From: Siphlonurus alternatus
Taxonomy: Eukaryota > Arthropoda > Insecta > Ephemeroptera > Siphlonuridae
Length of the DNA stretch: 64,000 bases
Assembly (NCBI GenBank): GCA_949825025.1
Contig: OX463784.1
Location: 3,139,168 to 3,203,167, forward strand
Reading direction: 5' to 3'
Below are positions 1 through 10,375 of the stretch, in pieces (position 1 is the first letter of the stretch; every line of letters begins with the position of its first letter). Below the pieces are notes generated by a model that was not told where the DNA came from, ran no database searches, and saw only the letters and a program-made list of their open reading frames with translations. The position numbers and the translations under genes were made by a program.

Positions 1-246
1 GGCACACCTTAAGAAAAAATATAGGGCAGTGCCACCCATGACATCAAAAAATTTTCAATACACACCGTTACCTATTAGATATCAAATAAACAAATATACA
101 TTTTTATGGTCTCTTCGTTACCTAAATTGTTTTGTAGATTGCTGCAATAAATGAATTGTTTTACCCACCTTGACACAAGAAACTCTTCGTCCGCATTGTC
201 TATAACGCCACCTGCTTGAGGATAAGTAGTGCAAATATTAATGGTG
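1..246. other. AT-rich flank outside the duplicated unit
   Basis: The first ~80 bases resemble the inner part of the B-type palindromic MITEs (aagaaaaa..agggcagtgccacccatgac), suggesting a partial element cut by the window edge. No supported gene. This stretch has no counterpart to the left of copy 2. Confidence 0.4.
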
Positions 247-583
247 AAGTGGACAACAAACATAGTTGTATGAAAAAATTTTATTGCAGAAATGAATAGA
301 GGGTACCAAATTTTGCTACTCTGAATTTTTTCAGATTTTTAAATCAACTATTTTTAAATAATAAATTTTGAAAGTGCGGCCACGCCCTATGGAGGCGTCA
401 AGAGGCGTCCAGTCTCTATCCTTTTTATTAAGGATTCAGGGGTGCCAACTGAAATCAAAGGACTTTCAATAAATATTTAAAAATAGTTCCGGGTCTAAAA
501 AAAATGAAAAATTTAAAGTAGCATAATTTGGTACCCTCCATTCATTTCTGCAATAATTTTTTTTCATGTATGTTGTCCATTGT
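247..583. mobile_element. Palindromic MITE, family A (A1)
   Basis: Imperfect inverted repeat over its full ~335 bp. The left arm starts near ggacaacaaacat and carries gcagaaatgaatagaggg, then ttgctactctgaat. The right arm mirrors it and ends in atgttgtccattg. No coding capacity. Near the middle the arms carry gtgcggccacgccc and its partner. Family A recurs at 1191, 11350, 22571, 32170 and 32531, and in disrupted form at about 47950-51290. Confidence 0.85.
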
Positions 584-1190
584 TACCAACAGTACTGTGA
601 AAGAATTCGACCTTCATGAAATTTTTTATTGCATATTTAGAGGAAATTGTACTGTCAACTTTTTTTTTTCAGTATGGTAAATATTAATAAATATTACAAT
701 AATAAAATTTATATTATTCAGTAAAATTATTTAATAAAATTAAATATTAATATTATATTATTAAATACCCATAATATCAAATGAATAAAATAAAATTTTT
801 TTTTTTTGCCCTCTATAATTATATAACACCCATAAAATAGTGCAGCAAAACGCTGTGGTGTCATAGCCATAAAATTTCTATAAAAACGCGATTGGGGGAA
901 AAAAAATAGTCAACCTTAATTTCATTGCGTCTGGAACAATTAATTGCCTAGCTGTTTCAAAAGGATGGAAAAATATTATGATAAAATATATATTAAAGTA
1001 AAAAATAGACATTAAAAATGTATACGCATTTTATTTTGCACATAATATTCTCATGTATAAATATACTGCTGCTGTAAAATTAATACTATAATAAATTGCT
1101 TGATGAATTGTGTTGGCAATAAAGCTGCATATATGTATAAGTATTTTTTAATCGATTAGAAATAAACAAATAAACTATTTTAGACCAGAA
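584..1190. other. AT-rich intergenic stretch
   Basis: Very AT-rich, with homopolymer T runs near 660 and 795. The match to copy 2 begins here, at about 655. No ORF, RNA gene or palindrome that I can support. Confidence 0.5.
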
Positions 1191-1530
1191 TGGACAACAT
1201 ACATGAATTTTTTTTATTGCAGAAATGAATAGAGGGTACCAAATTATGCTACTCTGAATTTTTTCAGATGTTTTGGAGACCCGCAAACTATTTTTAAATA
1301 ATTATTGAAAGTCCTGTGATTTCAGTTGGCACCTCTGAATTCTTAATAAAAAGGATATAGAGCGGAGACTGGACGCCTATTGACGTCTCCAGGGGGCGTG
1401 GCCGCACTTTCAATAACTATTTAAAAAATATATTTTTGGGTTTAAAAAAATTGGAAAAAATTCAGAGTAGCATAATTTGGTACCCTCTATATTCATTTCT
1501 GCATTAAAAATTTTTCATGCAGATTGTCCA
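1191..1530. mobile_element. Palindromic MITE, family A (A2), apparent chimera
   Basis: Bounded by tggacaacatacatga and its mirror ..gcagattgtcca. The left half matches the copy 2 element at 32170-32508 (shared gtcctgtgatttcagttg). The right half matches the neighbouring copy 2 element at 32531-32866 (shared ctatttaaaaaatatattt). Copy 1 has one element where copy 2 has two, so A2 looks like the product of recombination between adjacent MITEs. Confidence 0.85.
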
Positions 1531-1739
1531 CTGTAAAATATTTTTTCGAAGAAAAAAGAGCGATATATAAATATAATATTATACAATCTAGAAACTTTTA
1601 GTACCACGTATAGTTTTAGTACAAAAATTTAAGGAGAGTAAATTATAAATATATTTATATTTTAGCCTAAAATAATACGCTTAATTTTTTTTTAATTCGA
1701 TCACAGCTATAGTTCTCGTATTATATAGACTGTCTTGCT

Positions 1740-1777
1740 CCAATAAAATTCTAATACGAGGGTCACGTGACGTCAGA
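1740..1777. promoter_or_regulatory. CCAAT plus E-box/CRE composite site
   Basis: CCAAT at 1740-1744 is followed by GAGGGTCACGTGACGTCAGA at 1758-1777, which contains an E-box (CACGTG) overlapping a CRE core (TGACGTCA). The same 20-mer recurs at 10803, 33080 and 47408. These cores are bound by bHLH-Zip and bZIP factors in animals; promoter activity here is inference. Confidence 0.4.
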
Positions 1778-2035
1778 TAAACGATACGATCGAGTACTAT
1801 ATAATTAATATATTATATAGTTCATGGATAAAGATGTAAATCATATGTTATAATAATAGGCCTGTGAAATTTGCAGATTCCTCAAGGCGTGCTGGAACCT
1901 GTTACATCATTTTTCCTGTGCCGCTCCTGAAATCTTTCCTGTCTTCCTTTAATCCTTATATTTCATTCTTCAAATTAATACCTACATTTTAAATCTATCA
2001 TTTCCTTTATTTCCATCTAAAAACCATCTCTCCAG

Positions 2036-2260
2036 GCAGTGGTACAATCCCATAATCCTCTCATTTTCACTCGCCCTCTCGGTAACGGACTGGAGAGTAG
2101 CCATTACGACCGTTTGTCACCTTCACAATCGTCCTTCCGCAAGGAAGACATTATCCCATTACCTTCACCTTACACCCCGAGAAGGCGTCTCGGCAAGCCC
2201 AGGATAGTTTTATCGTTAACTCGTGTCCGAGACACACATTACATCGGGACCTGTAACTAA
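2036..2260 (+). CDS. Short conserved ORF behind a splice acceptor; hypothetical exon
   Basis: A 73-codon ORF from ATG 2039, immediately after a polypyrimidine-AG (catctctccag, AG at 2034-2035), so it may be a terminal exon and not a complete gene. The translation is Ser/Pro/Arg-rich with no recognised domain or signal peptide. Copy 2 keeps the frame over most of its length, with one 6-base in-frame insertion (38027-38284, longer end). I count about eight substitutions between copies in the shared part, all changing the amino acid, so purifying selection on this frame is not shown. The 4.67 kb element in copy 2 has inserted exactly at this acceptor. Function unknown; it could be noncoding. Confidence 0.3.
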   Translation, partial: AVVQSHNPLIFTRPLGNGLESSHYDRLSPSQSSFRKEDIIPLPSPYTPRRRLGKPRIVLSLTRVRDTHYIGTCN

Positions 2261-2564
2261 CTCAACATCAATCAATCTGTGAAATTTACAATATATACAT
2301 TAGTAAATAACTAGAAGTGTCATATTAAATAATATTGATTTATTTTTGTAATTTTCATAAAATGTTTTTTGTTTTAAAACGCGCTGGACGAGTTTATATT
2401 ATACAGTTTGATAGTCGTACTGAGTACATAAATAATTATGACAATTAATTACACCACGTGACCATATTTAGACAATCAAAACGTTTTATGCACGTACTTA
2501 AATTATGATATAAGCTTAAATACTCAATATAGAAGCGGTTTTAATGACATAATCTGTCACCGCA
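2261..2564. other. AT-rich spacer
   Basis: AT-rich sequence with ccacgtgacc near 2453. No gene, palindrome or RNA that I can support. It ends at the GC-richer block starting near 2565. Confidence 0.4.
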
Positions 2565-2724
2565 AGCAAGCAAGCAAGCAAGCAAGGTAAGCGAGCGCGC
2601 TATACGAGTGAGAGAAAGAAAGAGGGGAGGAAGCCAACACGTGCATGCAAAGGTCAGCCGCTGCCGCTCAGTACTTGTGTCAGAGTGGACGAGTGAGGAT
2701 GTCGTGCGGAGGAATGCAGTAAAT
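2565..2724 (+). other. GC-richer candidate first exon with strong splice donor
   Basis: A local GC-rich block in AT-rich surroundings. It starts with a (GCAA) microsatellite (six units here, three in copy 2) and ends with a GTAAGT donor (GT at 2725). It contains gagagaaagaaag and cacgtgcatg. The block and donor are kept in copy 2 (38571-38715). It resembles a 5' exon or promoter-proximal region of a plus-strand transcript. No convincing reading frame, so it may be a noncoding first exon. Confidence 0.35.
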
Positions 2725-2977
2725 GTAAGTTAAATTTTGTAAGAACATTATTATAATTTACTTTTTGTGCACGTTGAAATATGCATGGGTCCACATATTT
2801 TAACGTTATTATATGTGTGCATTAATTCTTGATATATTTTTTTGCTCCTGTTTTATAAATACAAATAAAAAATATCGTGCTTTCTATTATAATACGTTTG
2901 TATTTTTTAATGAGCATATTGTTTTAGTGTAATTTTACGGTTTGTTAATATAATAAATAATTTATAGCCTTAATACA

Positions 2978-5620
2978 TAGTCCGTGAGCTGAGGCACCAA
3001 AATGGCGGAAAAGGGCTCCGGAGAGGGCGACGGCTAAAAATGACAAAAATCGAAAAAGGGTGTTTTGGTGAATACATTGAGCCTAATTTGAGCCCCCAAA
3101 ACTTTCCCACGAGCTTCCGGTGACGTCACAAAGATGGCGTCGGAGCTTTAAATTTTAAGCCCATCTACTTTGATATTATCTGCTCCAGTTCACTTAATTT
3201 TCATCTCAACAATAAAAATATAACTTTTTATTGAAGCCAATAAAATTGTCTTTTCAGACATGTACGTGCAATACTGGACAAATTAAAACTAGTTATTTAC
3301 AACAGCCGGGAACATAAAACTAACAGTGATTTTACTATTACGACCTGCTTAAGACAACTGTAGCTCGTTACATTTTAAGTTTTAATCGTTTAAAACTACA
3401 CTATCTTTAGAAAACACTATTAGGGACTTCCTATGACAAATTTTGAGACACTCGAGTAGTTATTTACGAATCTGAGGGCGTATTTACTCGAGCGCCCCAG
3501 TGCAAAAACCTCAAATACGAAACTCTTTAAGACTGCACGCGCTTAAGTTGTTGCAGTAATACCATTTTTTGCACGTTAAAAATGCAACAGAATATTGTTT
3601 ATTTCAGAAAATAGTTAAATCGTCTCTTCTTGTGTTAAAGATACACTTTTCTTTGCACCTAACACATGTATATACAGACACGCAGGCAGGCGTTTTTCAG
3701 CGAATAAATTCAAATCGTGCACTGTTGGGCAATTAATTTTTTTTTACGTACAATTACAGAACACATAACATGCTGGGTAAAAAATTAGTTTGTTTATTTT
3801 TCAACCCCTAAATAAAAAAAAAAAATACTGGGCCGTTTTTCCGGAAAAAAAATTTTGAAATTTTTGAAGGTTAATTGCCGTAAGGATGTTTAATTTTTTT
3901 TTCCGGAATGACGGTTGATTTTTTTTTTTTTAATATTATTGTTATTATTTGGAAATCCAATAGAGAATTCATCATAAGTTAAATAGGTATTTTTAAATGG
4001 TACCATAGTTCAGACGAAGTTAGAGTATTGGAGTAAAAACTATTTTCTGTTCCATATTAAGGCTGCATGTTAAAGGCCTCCAAAACACCAATTTTGGGAA
4101 TTTTTGTCGTGACGCTATTTGAGATAAAATTGTTTGATTTCTTTTCCCAATAGTTATAGGATAGGTTAAACTATATTCAGAAAATAAAATCTTACAAAAA
4201 ATGCAATCGCTCATTCTTCTTTAACGGAGTAACGTCATCAAATTTTTATTGCATAGAGTATAACATACAAAAAGTTATGAATTTATGTTAATGTGCTTTT
4301 TTTTATTTATTTCTTTCAAAATTTTCCAAGTACGAGTACGTGTAAAAATTATGGCGAGCTCCAGTTTGAAGACCGTGCTTCTATTTCGACTATCCTCTTA
4401 TTAGGAACATGCGATTAACGCCGGAAAGTCATACTTTCAATAATTTTTAAAAAATAATTGCCAGTCTCTAAAATAATCTGGAAAATATCATAACTTTGCA
4501 CATTTTATTCATTTTCTGCAATGGAAAATGAATTCTCAAATAATTTCATTTGAGACTTTTGCGTAATTCGTTGAGCTAATTAACATCTTAAAACAGGTTG
4601 GGGGTTGAAACTTTTTGCTATTATTTAAATCGGCATGCTAAATTCATATTTTAAGGTAATTTTAGCATGTCCATGAGTTGTTTGTGCAGAATGAAGACCC
4701 ATACTTATATTTTCATTAAATTCAAGTTCAATTAATGAATAAAACCAATAAATTTATCAATTCTTTGTTACTTTTCACCCCATTTAGGGGTTGAAAAATA
4801 AACAAACTAATTTTTTACCCAGCATGTTATATATCTGTTCTGTAATTGTACGTAAAAAAAAATAAATTGCCCATTAGTGCACGATTTGAATTTATTCGCT
4901 GAAAAACGCCTGCCTGCGTGTCTGTATATACATGTGTTAGGTGCAAAGAAAAGTGTATCTTTAACACAAGAAGAGACGATTTAACTATTTTCTGAAATAA
5001 ACAATATTCTGTTGCATTTTTAACGTGAAAAAAATGGTATTACTTCAACAACTTAAGCGCGTGCAGTCTTAAAGAGTTTCGTATATGAGGTTTTTGCACT
5101 GTGGCGCTCGGGTAAATACGCCCTCAGATTCGTAAATAACTACTCGAGTGTCTAAAAATTTGTCATAAATAGTCTCTAATAGTGTTTTCAAAAGATCGTG
5201 TTGTTTTAAACGATTAAAACTTAAAATGTAACGAGCTACAGTAGTCTTAAGCAGGTCGTAGTAGTAAAATCACTGTTATTTTTATGTTCCCGGCTGTTGT
5301 AAATAACTTGTTTTAATTTGTCCAGTATTGCACGTACATGTCTTAAAAGACAATTTTGTTGGCTTCAATAAAAAGTAATATTTTTATTTTTGAGATGAAA
5401 ATTAAGCGAACTGGAGTAGATAATACAAAGTAGATGGGCTTAAAATTTGAAGCTCCGACGCCATCTTTGTGACGTCACCGGAAGCTCCTGGGAAAGTTTT
5501 GGGGGCTCAAATTAGACTCAATGTATTCACCAAAATACCCTCTTTCGATTTTTGTCATTTTTAGCCATCGCCCTCTCCAGAGCCCTTTTCCGCCATTTTG
5601 GTGCCTCAGCTTACGGACTA
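2978..5620. mobile_element. 2.6 kb foldback element with ~0.85 kb inverted arms
   Basis: The left arm begins tagtccgtgagctgaggc and runs to about 3830. The right arm runs from about 4775 and ends gcctcagcttacggacta. The arms match closely through recognisable points such as gtgacgtcac, acgtacatgtct and the acccagcatgtt block. The ~0.94 kb loop holds a partial copy of the A/B MITE core near 4430-4520. No transposase frame. The same element lies at 38967-41596, so it predates the duplication. Possible TA target duplication (ca-TA / TA-aa), weakly supported. Confidence 0.85.
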
Positions 5621-6404
5621 TAAATAAAAAAATACAGTATAATATAAAAAATAAAGGATTATAGAAAATTCACATATGAAATTCTGACAAAACGATTCTT
5701 AATTTTTACAATAAAGTTTTTTTGGGGATTTTTTCTTATTAACATGTGTGTTTTAAAACAAATCGTATGAAAATTAAAACAGGATCTTTTTGTAAGAAAT
5801 TAAAAATTTTCATGGCCACTGACATGAAAATAATTGCAATTTTCTATTCTGATAAGGCTCCTCTATTTTGCTGTTCAGCGAATCATTCAAAAATTCTTGA
5901 AATATTTAGAGCTGTTTTTAATCATTCGATCATATAATTTTTGAGCGTGATTGTACTAAATGTTGTGATGTATTTCTTTCTCAGGTGATTCTACGAGACG
6001 CCCTGTCTGATGTAGTGACATGTTTGTCTTCGCATTGTTTCCCAACTTGTCGATTGATATAATATATTGAACATGCGAATAGTTAACATGTGACTTGGAA
6101 GTTTCTGTACTACATTATGAATGTTCATTGCAACATGAAAAAATGTAAAACTTTTTAAATAATATTTCATTATATCCTTCTCATTTCTTGATATATTAAT
6201 ACTATAATAAATTTTATAATTTTTAACTCTGTTCTTTTGATACCAGTTCCCGATATTTAACCGCCGTTTTCTATATTTTTTTTTGTGATTTATAATATTG
6301 TTATTTTATTTATTAATAATATTTATTTTATTATTTGCATCTATGATTTTAATTGTTTGGATAAGTTTGATACAGATTTTCTTGAGCATAATTATATATA
6401 TGGG
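5621..6404. other. AT-rich stretch with one candidate splice acceptor
   Basis: Mostly AT-rich. At 5972-5984 a pyrimidine tract ends in tttctttctcag and is followed by a less AT-biased ~70 bp block (ctacgagacgccctgtctg), matching 41959 onward in copy 2. No downstream donor could be fixed, so at most a candidate terminal exon. Confidence 0.25.
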
Positions 6405-6800
6405 AGGTGTGGCGCAGTGCGCTTGACCGGGTCTCGTCAGATCACCGAAGTCAAGCAACGCCGCGCGTGGTTAGTAGTTGGATGGGTGACCATTTTCAAC
6501 AAAAACCACGTTTCCCACCCAGGGGTAAAACGTTGCGCTTTTCCACTATGTGGTTCCCCTGGCTTTGGACCATTGCACTTCCGGTTCATTAACAAAAGCT
6601 GTAGCGTCCATCCTGGCTGAGATTTCCACGTTTCCCTCAGCCGGAGGTAAATGCCGGGATGGATTTGCAAGGCCGTGGTCGTCCCCGTTCCAGAAGAGCC
6701 CGCGAAACGCTCAAGTTAGGTTTTCGGAAGGTTCGGGGTTTCAATGTAGTATGTAATTAATAAGTACAAGTACCCAATAGGGTTTGATTAAAAAAAAATA
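6405..6800 (+). mobile_element. 5S rRNA-derived SINE (S1)
   Basis: The head is recognisably 5S rRNA: gatcaccgaagtcaagcaac then tggttagtagttggatgg and gtgacc, corresponding to the 5S internal promoter (box A, intermediate element, box C). A ~250 bp unrelated body follows (cccaccc, ctatgtggttcccctggc, aacgctcaagtta) and the element ends in ..gggtttgatt plus an A-rich tail, after which a (TA)n array begins. Such 5S-headed elements belong to the SINE3 type, transcribed by RNA polymerase III and moved by LINE machinery. Same position in copy 2 (42385). Confidence 0.87.
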
Positions 6801-6801
6801 A

Positions 6802-6851
<50 letters not shown>
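6802..6851. repeat. (TA)n microsatellite
   Basis: About 24 TA units directly after the SINE tail; shorter in copy 2 (42782-42817). Confidence 0.95.
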
Positions 6852-6853
<2 letters not shown>

Positions 6854-7829
6854 CCCAGGTAATTGCGATTGTGATTTTATTGCAACTTTAGTGTATTTTA
6901 TTTTAAATTTACATCATTAAATTAATTGTAAATTGATTCCAAATGTTATTTTAATTGTGATTAAAATTATTTTTCTAAAACTGCCAAATTATAAAACGTT
7001 TGTGCTACCCCGAGGTGTACGAACCTCACTCGTGTGATTTTTACAGCCGAGCATCTTTTGGCTGACACGTGTGCGTAATCACGTGCTTAAAATTAGGCCA
7101 TTGTTATTTAATAAATAATGCTTTTATTAACAAATAAATCAATATTTATTTAATTATTTTAGCGGAGATTGCAGGTCAGATATTTTAAGTTCGCATTCGC
7201 AAGTAACTACATTATAATTTCAATTTCCGATTATTTTATAGTTTAAAATAAAATCTGTTTTTATGTTTTAAAAGTTGTTTCTTAAAAAATGATATTTTTT
7301 AAAGTGGTACTGGTATAGTTTGTTTTTTAATTACCATACCATTTGCAGTTTGATGCATGGTTTTGGTGTTTTTCAAATGCAATATGGTTCGACTATCCTG
7401 TAGCTTAGATGTAAAATTTGCCATTTTTATTTTATTTTTGTCTTTATTTTATAACAATCTGTAGATTGTTTTACGCCTTGTTCAGATTGGTTTATAGGTT
7501 AGGGCAGTCCGTGACTTGTAGTCAAGTCATGTAATGAGACAAAAATCACACCTGGTGTGATTGAGAGACCTTGCAGATAAACCAGACTTTTAATTAACTG
7601 CATTTTACTCTATTAGAAAAAGTAAGGATAACAAGATAAAGAAAATAGTATTTCAATTTAATTAACATGTTTATTATTATGGTAAAAAAATTTCAAATAT
7701 AAAATTAATGTACTGAGCCGGTCCCGATAACTAATTTCTGTGTTTTCCAACATTATCGTGAACAAGGTTGTCATGGCCCTGAATATCAATAAAAGAATTT
7801 ACTTAGAGTAATTACGAGGATGGTTTTCA
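6852..7829. other. Intergenic AT-rich stretch
   Basis: No supportable gene. A less AT-rich patch at 7000-7080 (gctaccccgaggtgtacg, tcacgtgc) and another at 7495-7580 are kept in copy 2, but no motif identifies them. Confidence 0.4.
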
Positions 7830-8110
7830 TTCCCTCGAAAAATGCGGTGGAGAGTAGGTATAGTACCGTGAGATCTGTACTTGCTTCCCCCTCCGCTTGT
7901 TTTTGGTGTCCAGTGGGAGTGTAGCGGAGGTTCGGTCGTTTCCCTAAGTTACCAGCGAAACCGGCCTCCGCTGAGCATAGCTTTAAATGGTTAGGATGAC
8001 ACGGCTACTGCTTCTCCCACCCAGGGTACAAAATCGTCACGATTTACCACTATGTGGTCACCCCTGGCTTTGGATAAATCCATAGACAAAGAATTGTGGC
8101 GTACCCATCT
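7830..8110 (+). mobile_element. Diverged SINE-related segment with a different head (S5)
   Basis: The part from about 8010 to 8090 (tcccacccagggtac, ccactatgtggtcacccctg) matches the body of the 5S-type SINEs. The upstream part does not: it has gcggaggttcggtcg and its partial mirror ..accggcctccgct and no 5S boxes. This suggests a SINE relative sharing the body but with another head, or an old rearranged copy. Also present in copy 2 at about 43800-44080. Confidence 0.5.
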
Positions 8111-8894
8111 GTAACCATAATAACCCTTTTTATTTATTTCAGTTTTTATTATTTTTTATTTTATTATTTTTCGTTTTATTTATTTTTTATTATTGTTTTA
8201 TGATTTTCGTTTTGATCCTTTATCCATGATCCTTCCATCTTAATCATAATATGATTATGTAAAAGCATAGATAAATTTTCTAGACCATGTCCACTGTGTT
8301 TTTTATGATACTGGGAAGCACAGAAGATAGTTGTGATTTTTTTAGTCTTTCTTTTTAGTCTCTTTACTGTTATATATATTCAATAAGTGAAAGATGTGTT
8401 AAATTTATTTAATATTTTGTCACAGAATTTTTTTAAGTATTTTACTAATTATTTAAAAATAAGTAAATATTAGATTAATCTTTTTATTTTTTATTAAATT
8501 TAATAAATAATATTTTGAAAAATTATCAGTATCCAACTTTGTCTGGTTTTGAAGCAATGTTGTCTCTTACGGGGTGGTTGGGTTATATTGCATAGTCTGA
8601 AGTAATCGAAACCAAAGCTTGTATAGTATGATTATATACATGCTTTGGCTGAAACCTTCCACTTTCAAAGAATATATCGTTTTTACCACTATTTTGAAAT
8701 GCTATATTAGCACTGGAACTGTGTAGTCATGGCTCCTTTACTATCCTTTGTGTTTGACTGAATAATTTAACATGAAAATGGATATTATTTTGAATGCATA
8801 AATCATAATATATATAATTTACAAATTATCTAAATAACTTTGCCATTAATTATTACTAATTACATAATTAATCATTGTTTAAAATTACACTTAT
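8111..8894. other. T-rich intergenic stretch
   Basis: T/A homopolymer-rich sequence (tttttatt runs at 8140-8200) with no ORF, palindrome or RNA gene that I can support. Confidence 0.4.
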
Positions 8895-9225
8895 ATAAAA
8901 CAGAGATTATAAATTGTTAAATACCCCAACATCGGTGCTAATTGAATTATAATTTATAATATCAGTAAAACAGAGTTTATAGATTGCTAAAGTCCCCAAC
9001 GTCGGTGCTAATTAAATTAATATTTATAATAATACTAAAACGGAGTCTAAAAATTGCTAAATTCCCCAATCTCGGTGCTATAATTGAATAACAATTTAAA
9101 AATAATTTATAATAATAGTAAAACAGAGTCTATAAATTAATTAATTCCCCTATATCGGTGCTAATCGAATTATAATTTAAACATAATTTATAATTATAGT
9201 AAAACAGAGTGTATAAATTGCTAAA
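8895..9225. repeat. Minisatellite, ~5 units of ~70-85 bp
   Basis: Five tandem units, each with acagagt..ataaattgctaa, then ttccccaacatcggtgcta, then an AT tail. Units start near 8898, 8966, 9037, 9120 and 9204. Copy 2 (44862-45190) also has about five but a different set: it lacks the counterpart of one unit and has an extra diverged one, so the array has turned over since the copies split. It sits just upstream of candidate exons. Confidence 0.8.
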
Positions 9226-9239
9226 TTCCCCACCATCAC

Positions 9240-9301
9240 CTCAACACCACCTCGTCACGTGACCTTCGCGAGATCACCGCCCTGAAGACTTCATTTGTTT
9301 G
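9240..9301 (+). other. Candidate exon end with donor (exon a)
   Basis: A GC-richer block with tcacgtgaccttcgcgagatc, ending at a G|GTGAGT donor (GT at 9302). The start is undefined. Kept in copy 2 with the same donor near 45256. A 77-base intron would lead to the next exon, close to the minimum for small animal introns. Confidence 0.35.
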
Positions 9302-9378
9302 GTGAGTTTCAAATTTCAAATAATTTAAAACTGCATTTTAAATACAACTTTCTAAATTTTCATTATTTTCTCTCTCAG

Positions 9379-9485
9379 GTTATAATAGGGCCAACACTTT
9401 GCTCGACGCTCTTGCATGGTGCTCCACCCAACGCCGAAGTCACAACCTGATCTGTAGAGTTCGACCGTCTTGTTCATTCAATATG
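9379..9485 (+). other. Candidate exon b (107 bp)
   Basis: The acceptor is a clean pyrimidine tract ending ctctctcag (AG at 9377-9378); the donor is ATG|GTGAGT (GT at 9486). The interior is GC-richer than its flanks. Copy 2 has the same length and both splice sites (45333-45439). An open frame crosses it but shows no recognised domain. Confidence 0.45.
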
Positions 9486-9566
9486 GTGAGTTGCCATTTT
9501 AAAATAATGTTTGTATTATTGCATTATCAACATAATCAACTAAATGTCATTGCATTCTCGCTGCAG

Positions 9567-9653
9567 CACCATTGGGCTACGTCCTGTGTGTCGATGCTCA
9601 AACCTGTGACATCAGAGCCTGCCTCGTAGAGCCTAATTGTGTATACAATCAAG
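9567..9653 (+). other. Candidate exon c (87 bp)
   Basis: Acceptor ctcgctgcag (AG at 9565-9566) and donor AAG|GTATAA (GT at 9654). The interior holds tgtgtcgatgctcaaacc. It is matched at equal length in copy 2 (45521-45607). The 81-base spacing from exon b again implies a very short intron. Confidence 0.45.
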
Positions 9654-9714
9654 GTATAATTAAGGTACAAAGAATATCCATTTTATTATTAAAATAACAG
9701 TAAAATACGGACCT

Positions 9715-10375
9715 TGAAAAATTTTATGGTGGAAACGGATAGAGAGTGCAAAGTTTTGTCACTCAAATTTTTTATTACATTTTTTAGTGTCTGGAAAGCA
9801 TTGCTACTATATAAGGGTAAGATAACACCACCAATGTTAAAAAAAAAAAAAATCTTTAACACGAAATTTATGAAAAAAATTTAAAATGTTCTCATCTACA
9901 CCCTTTATATCAGTAGCCAAAATATCAGATGTACAAAAACGAGCTAGTTTTTGAGTTATGTATTTTTAAAGTTTACTAATTTAACATGGAGATATGGAAC
10001 TTCCATGTTAAATTAGTCAACTTTAGAAATTCATAACTCAAAAACTAGATCGTATTTGTAAACCTGATATTTTAGCTACTGATAGGGGATGTAGAGAAGA
10101 ACATTTTAAATTTTTTTCATAATTTTCGTGTGAGGGATTTTTTTTACATTAGTGGCGCTATCTTACCCTTACGGGCTATTAAGTTTTGTCAAAATCGGAT
10201 ATGAACCCACACATCTTTTAGGTTTTATCCTTTTATTAAGAGAGTCGTCTATAGTAGCGTCACATTCTCTTTACTTTCAATATTTTATTTACAAATTATA
10301 GTTCCTAGCCGGACTCTTAAAAATCTTAAAATATCAGAGAAGCATGACCTTGCAACTTCTATCCATTTCTGCCTT
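9715..10375. mobile_element. Palindromic MITE split by a nested element
   Basis: The outer halves (9715-9821 and 10172-10375) carry the A/B-type core: aacggatagagagtgcaaag on the left and cttctatccatttctgcc on the right. They are separated by the AAGGGTAAG-ended element. Present in both copies, so both insertions predate the duplication. Confidence 0.65.
9822..10171. mobile_element. Palindromic element with AAGGGTAAG ends (C1)
   Basis: The ends are taagggtaagataacaccac and the mirror gtggcgctatcttaccctta. The interior is an almost perfect palindrome centred near 9997 (aacatggagatatggaacttccatgtt). In copy 2 a second element with the same ends sits inside it. The empty TTAA target for that insertion is visible here at 9856-9859. 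Confidence 0.8.

Noticed and set aside
2039..2260. Positive selection on the 73-codon ORF
   Set aside because: All ~8 changes alter the residue, but for random change in a noncoding frame this outcome is not rare; cannot be separated from absence of coding.
6405..6520. Functional 5S rRNA gene
   Set aside because: Only part of the 5S sequence is present, it is diverged, lacks a proper T-run terminator at the right place, and is fused to a SINE body and A-tail.
6285..6756. Overlapping 60-110 codon ORFs at the SINE loci
   Set aside because: They read through a 5S rRNA-derived SINE in several frames on both strands; not proteins.
8895..9225. CRISPR array
   Set aside because: Units of 70-85 bp are similar along their entire length with no constant-repeat/unique-spacer structure, and the DNA is eukaryotic.
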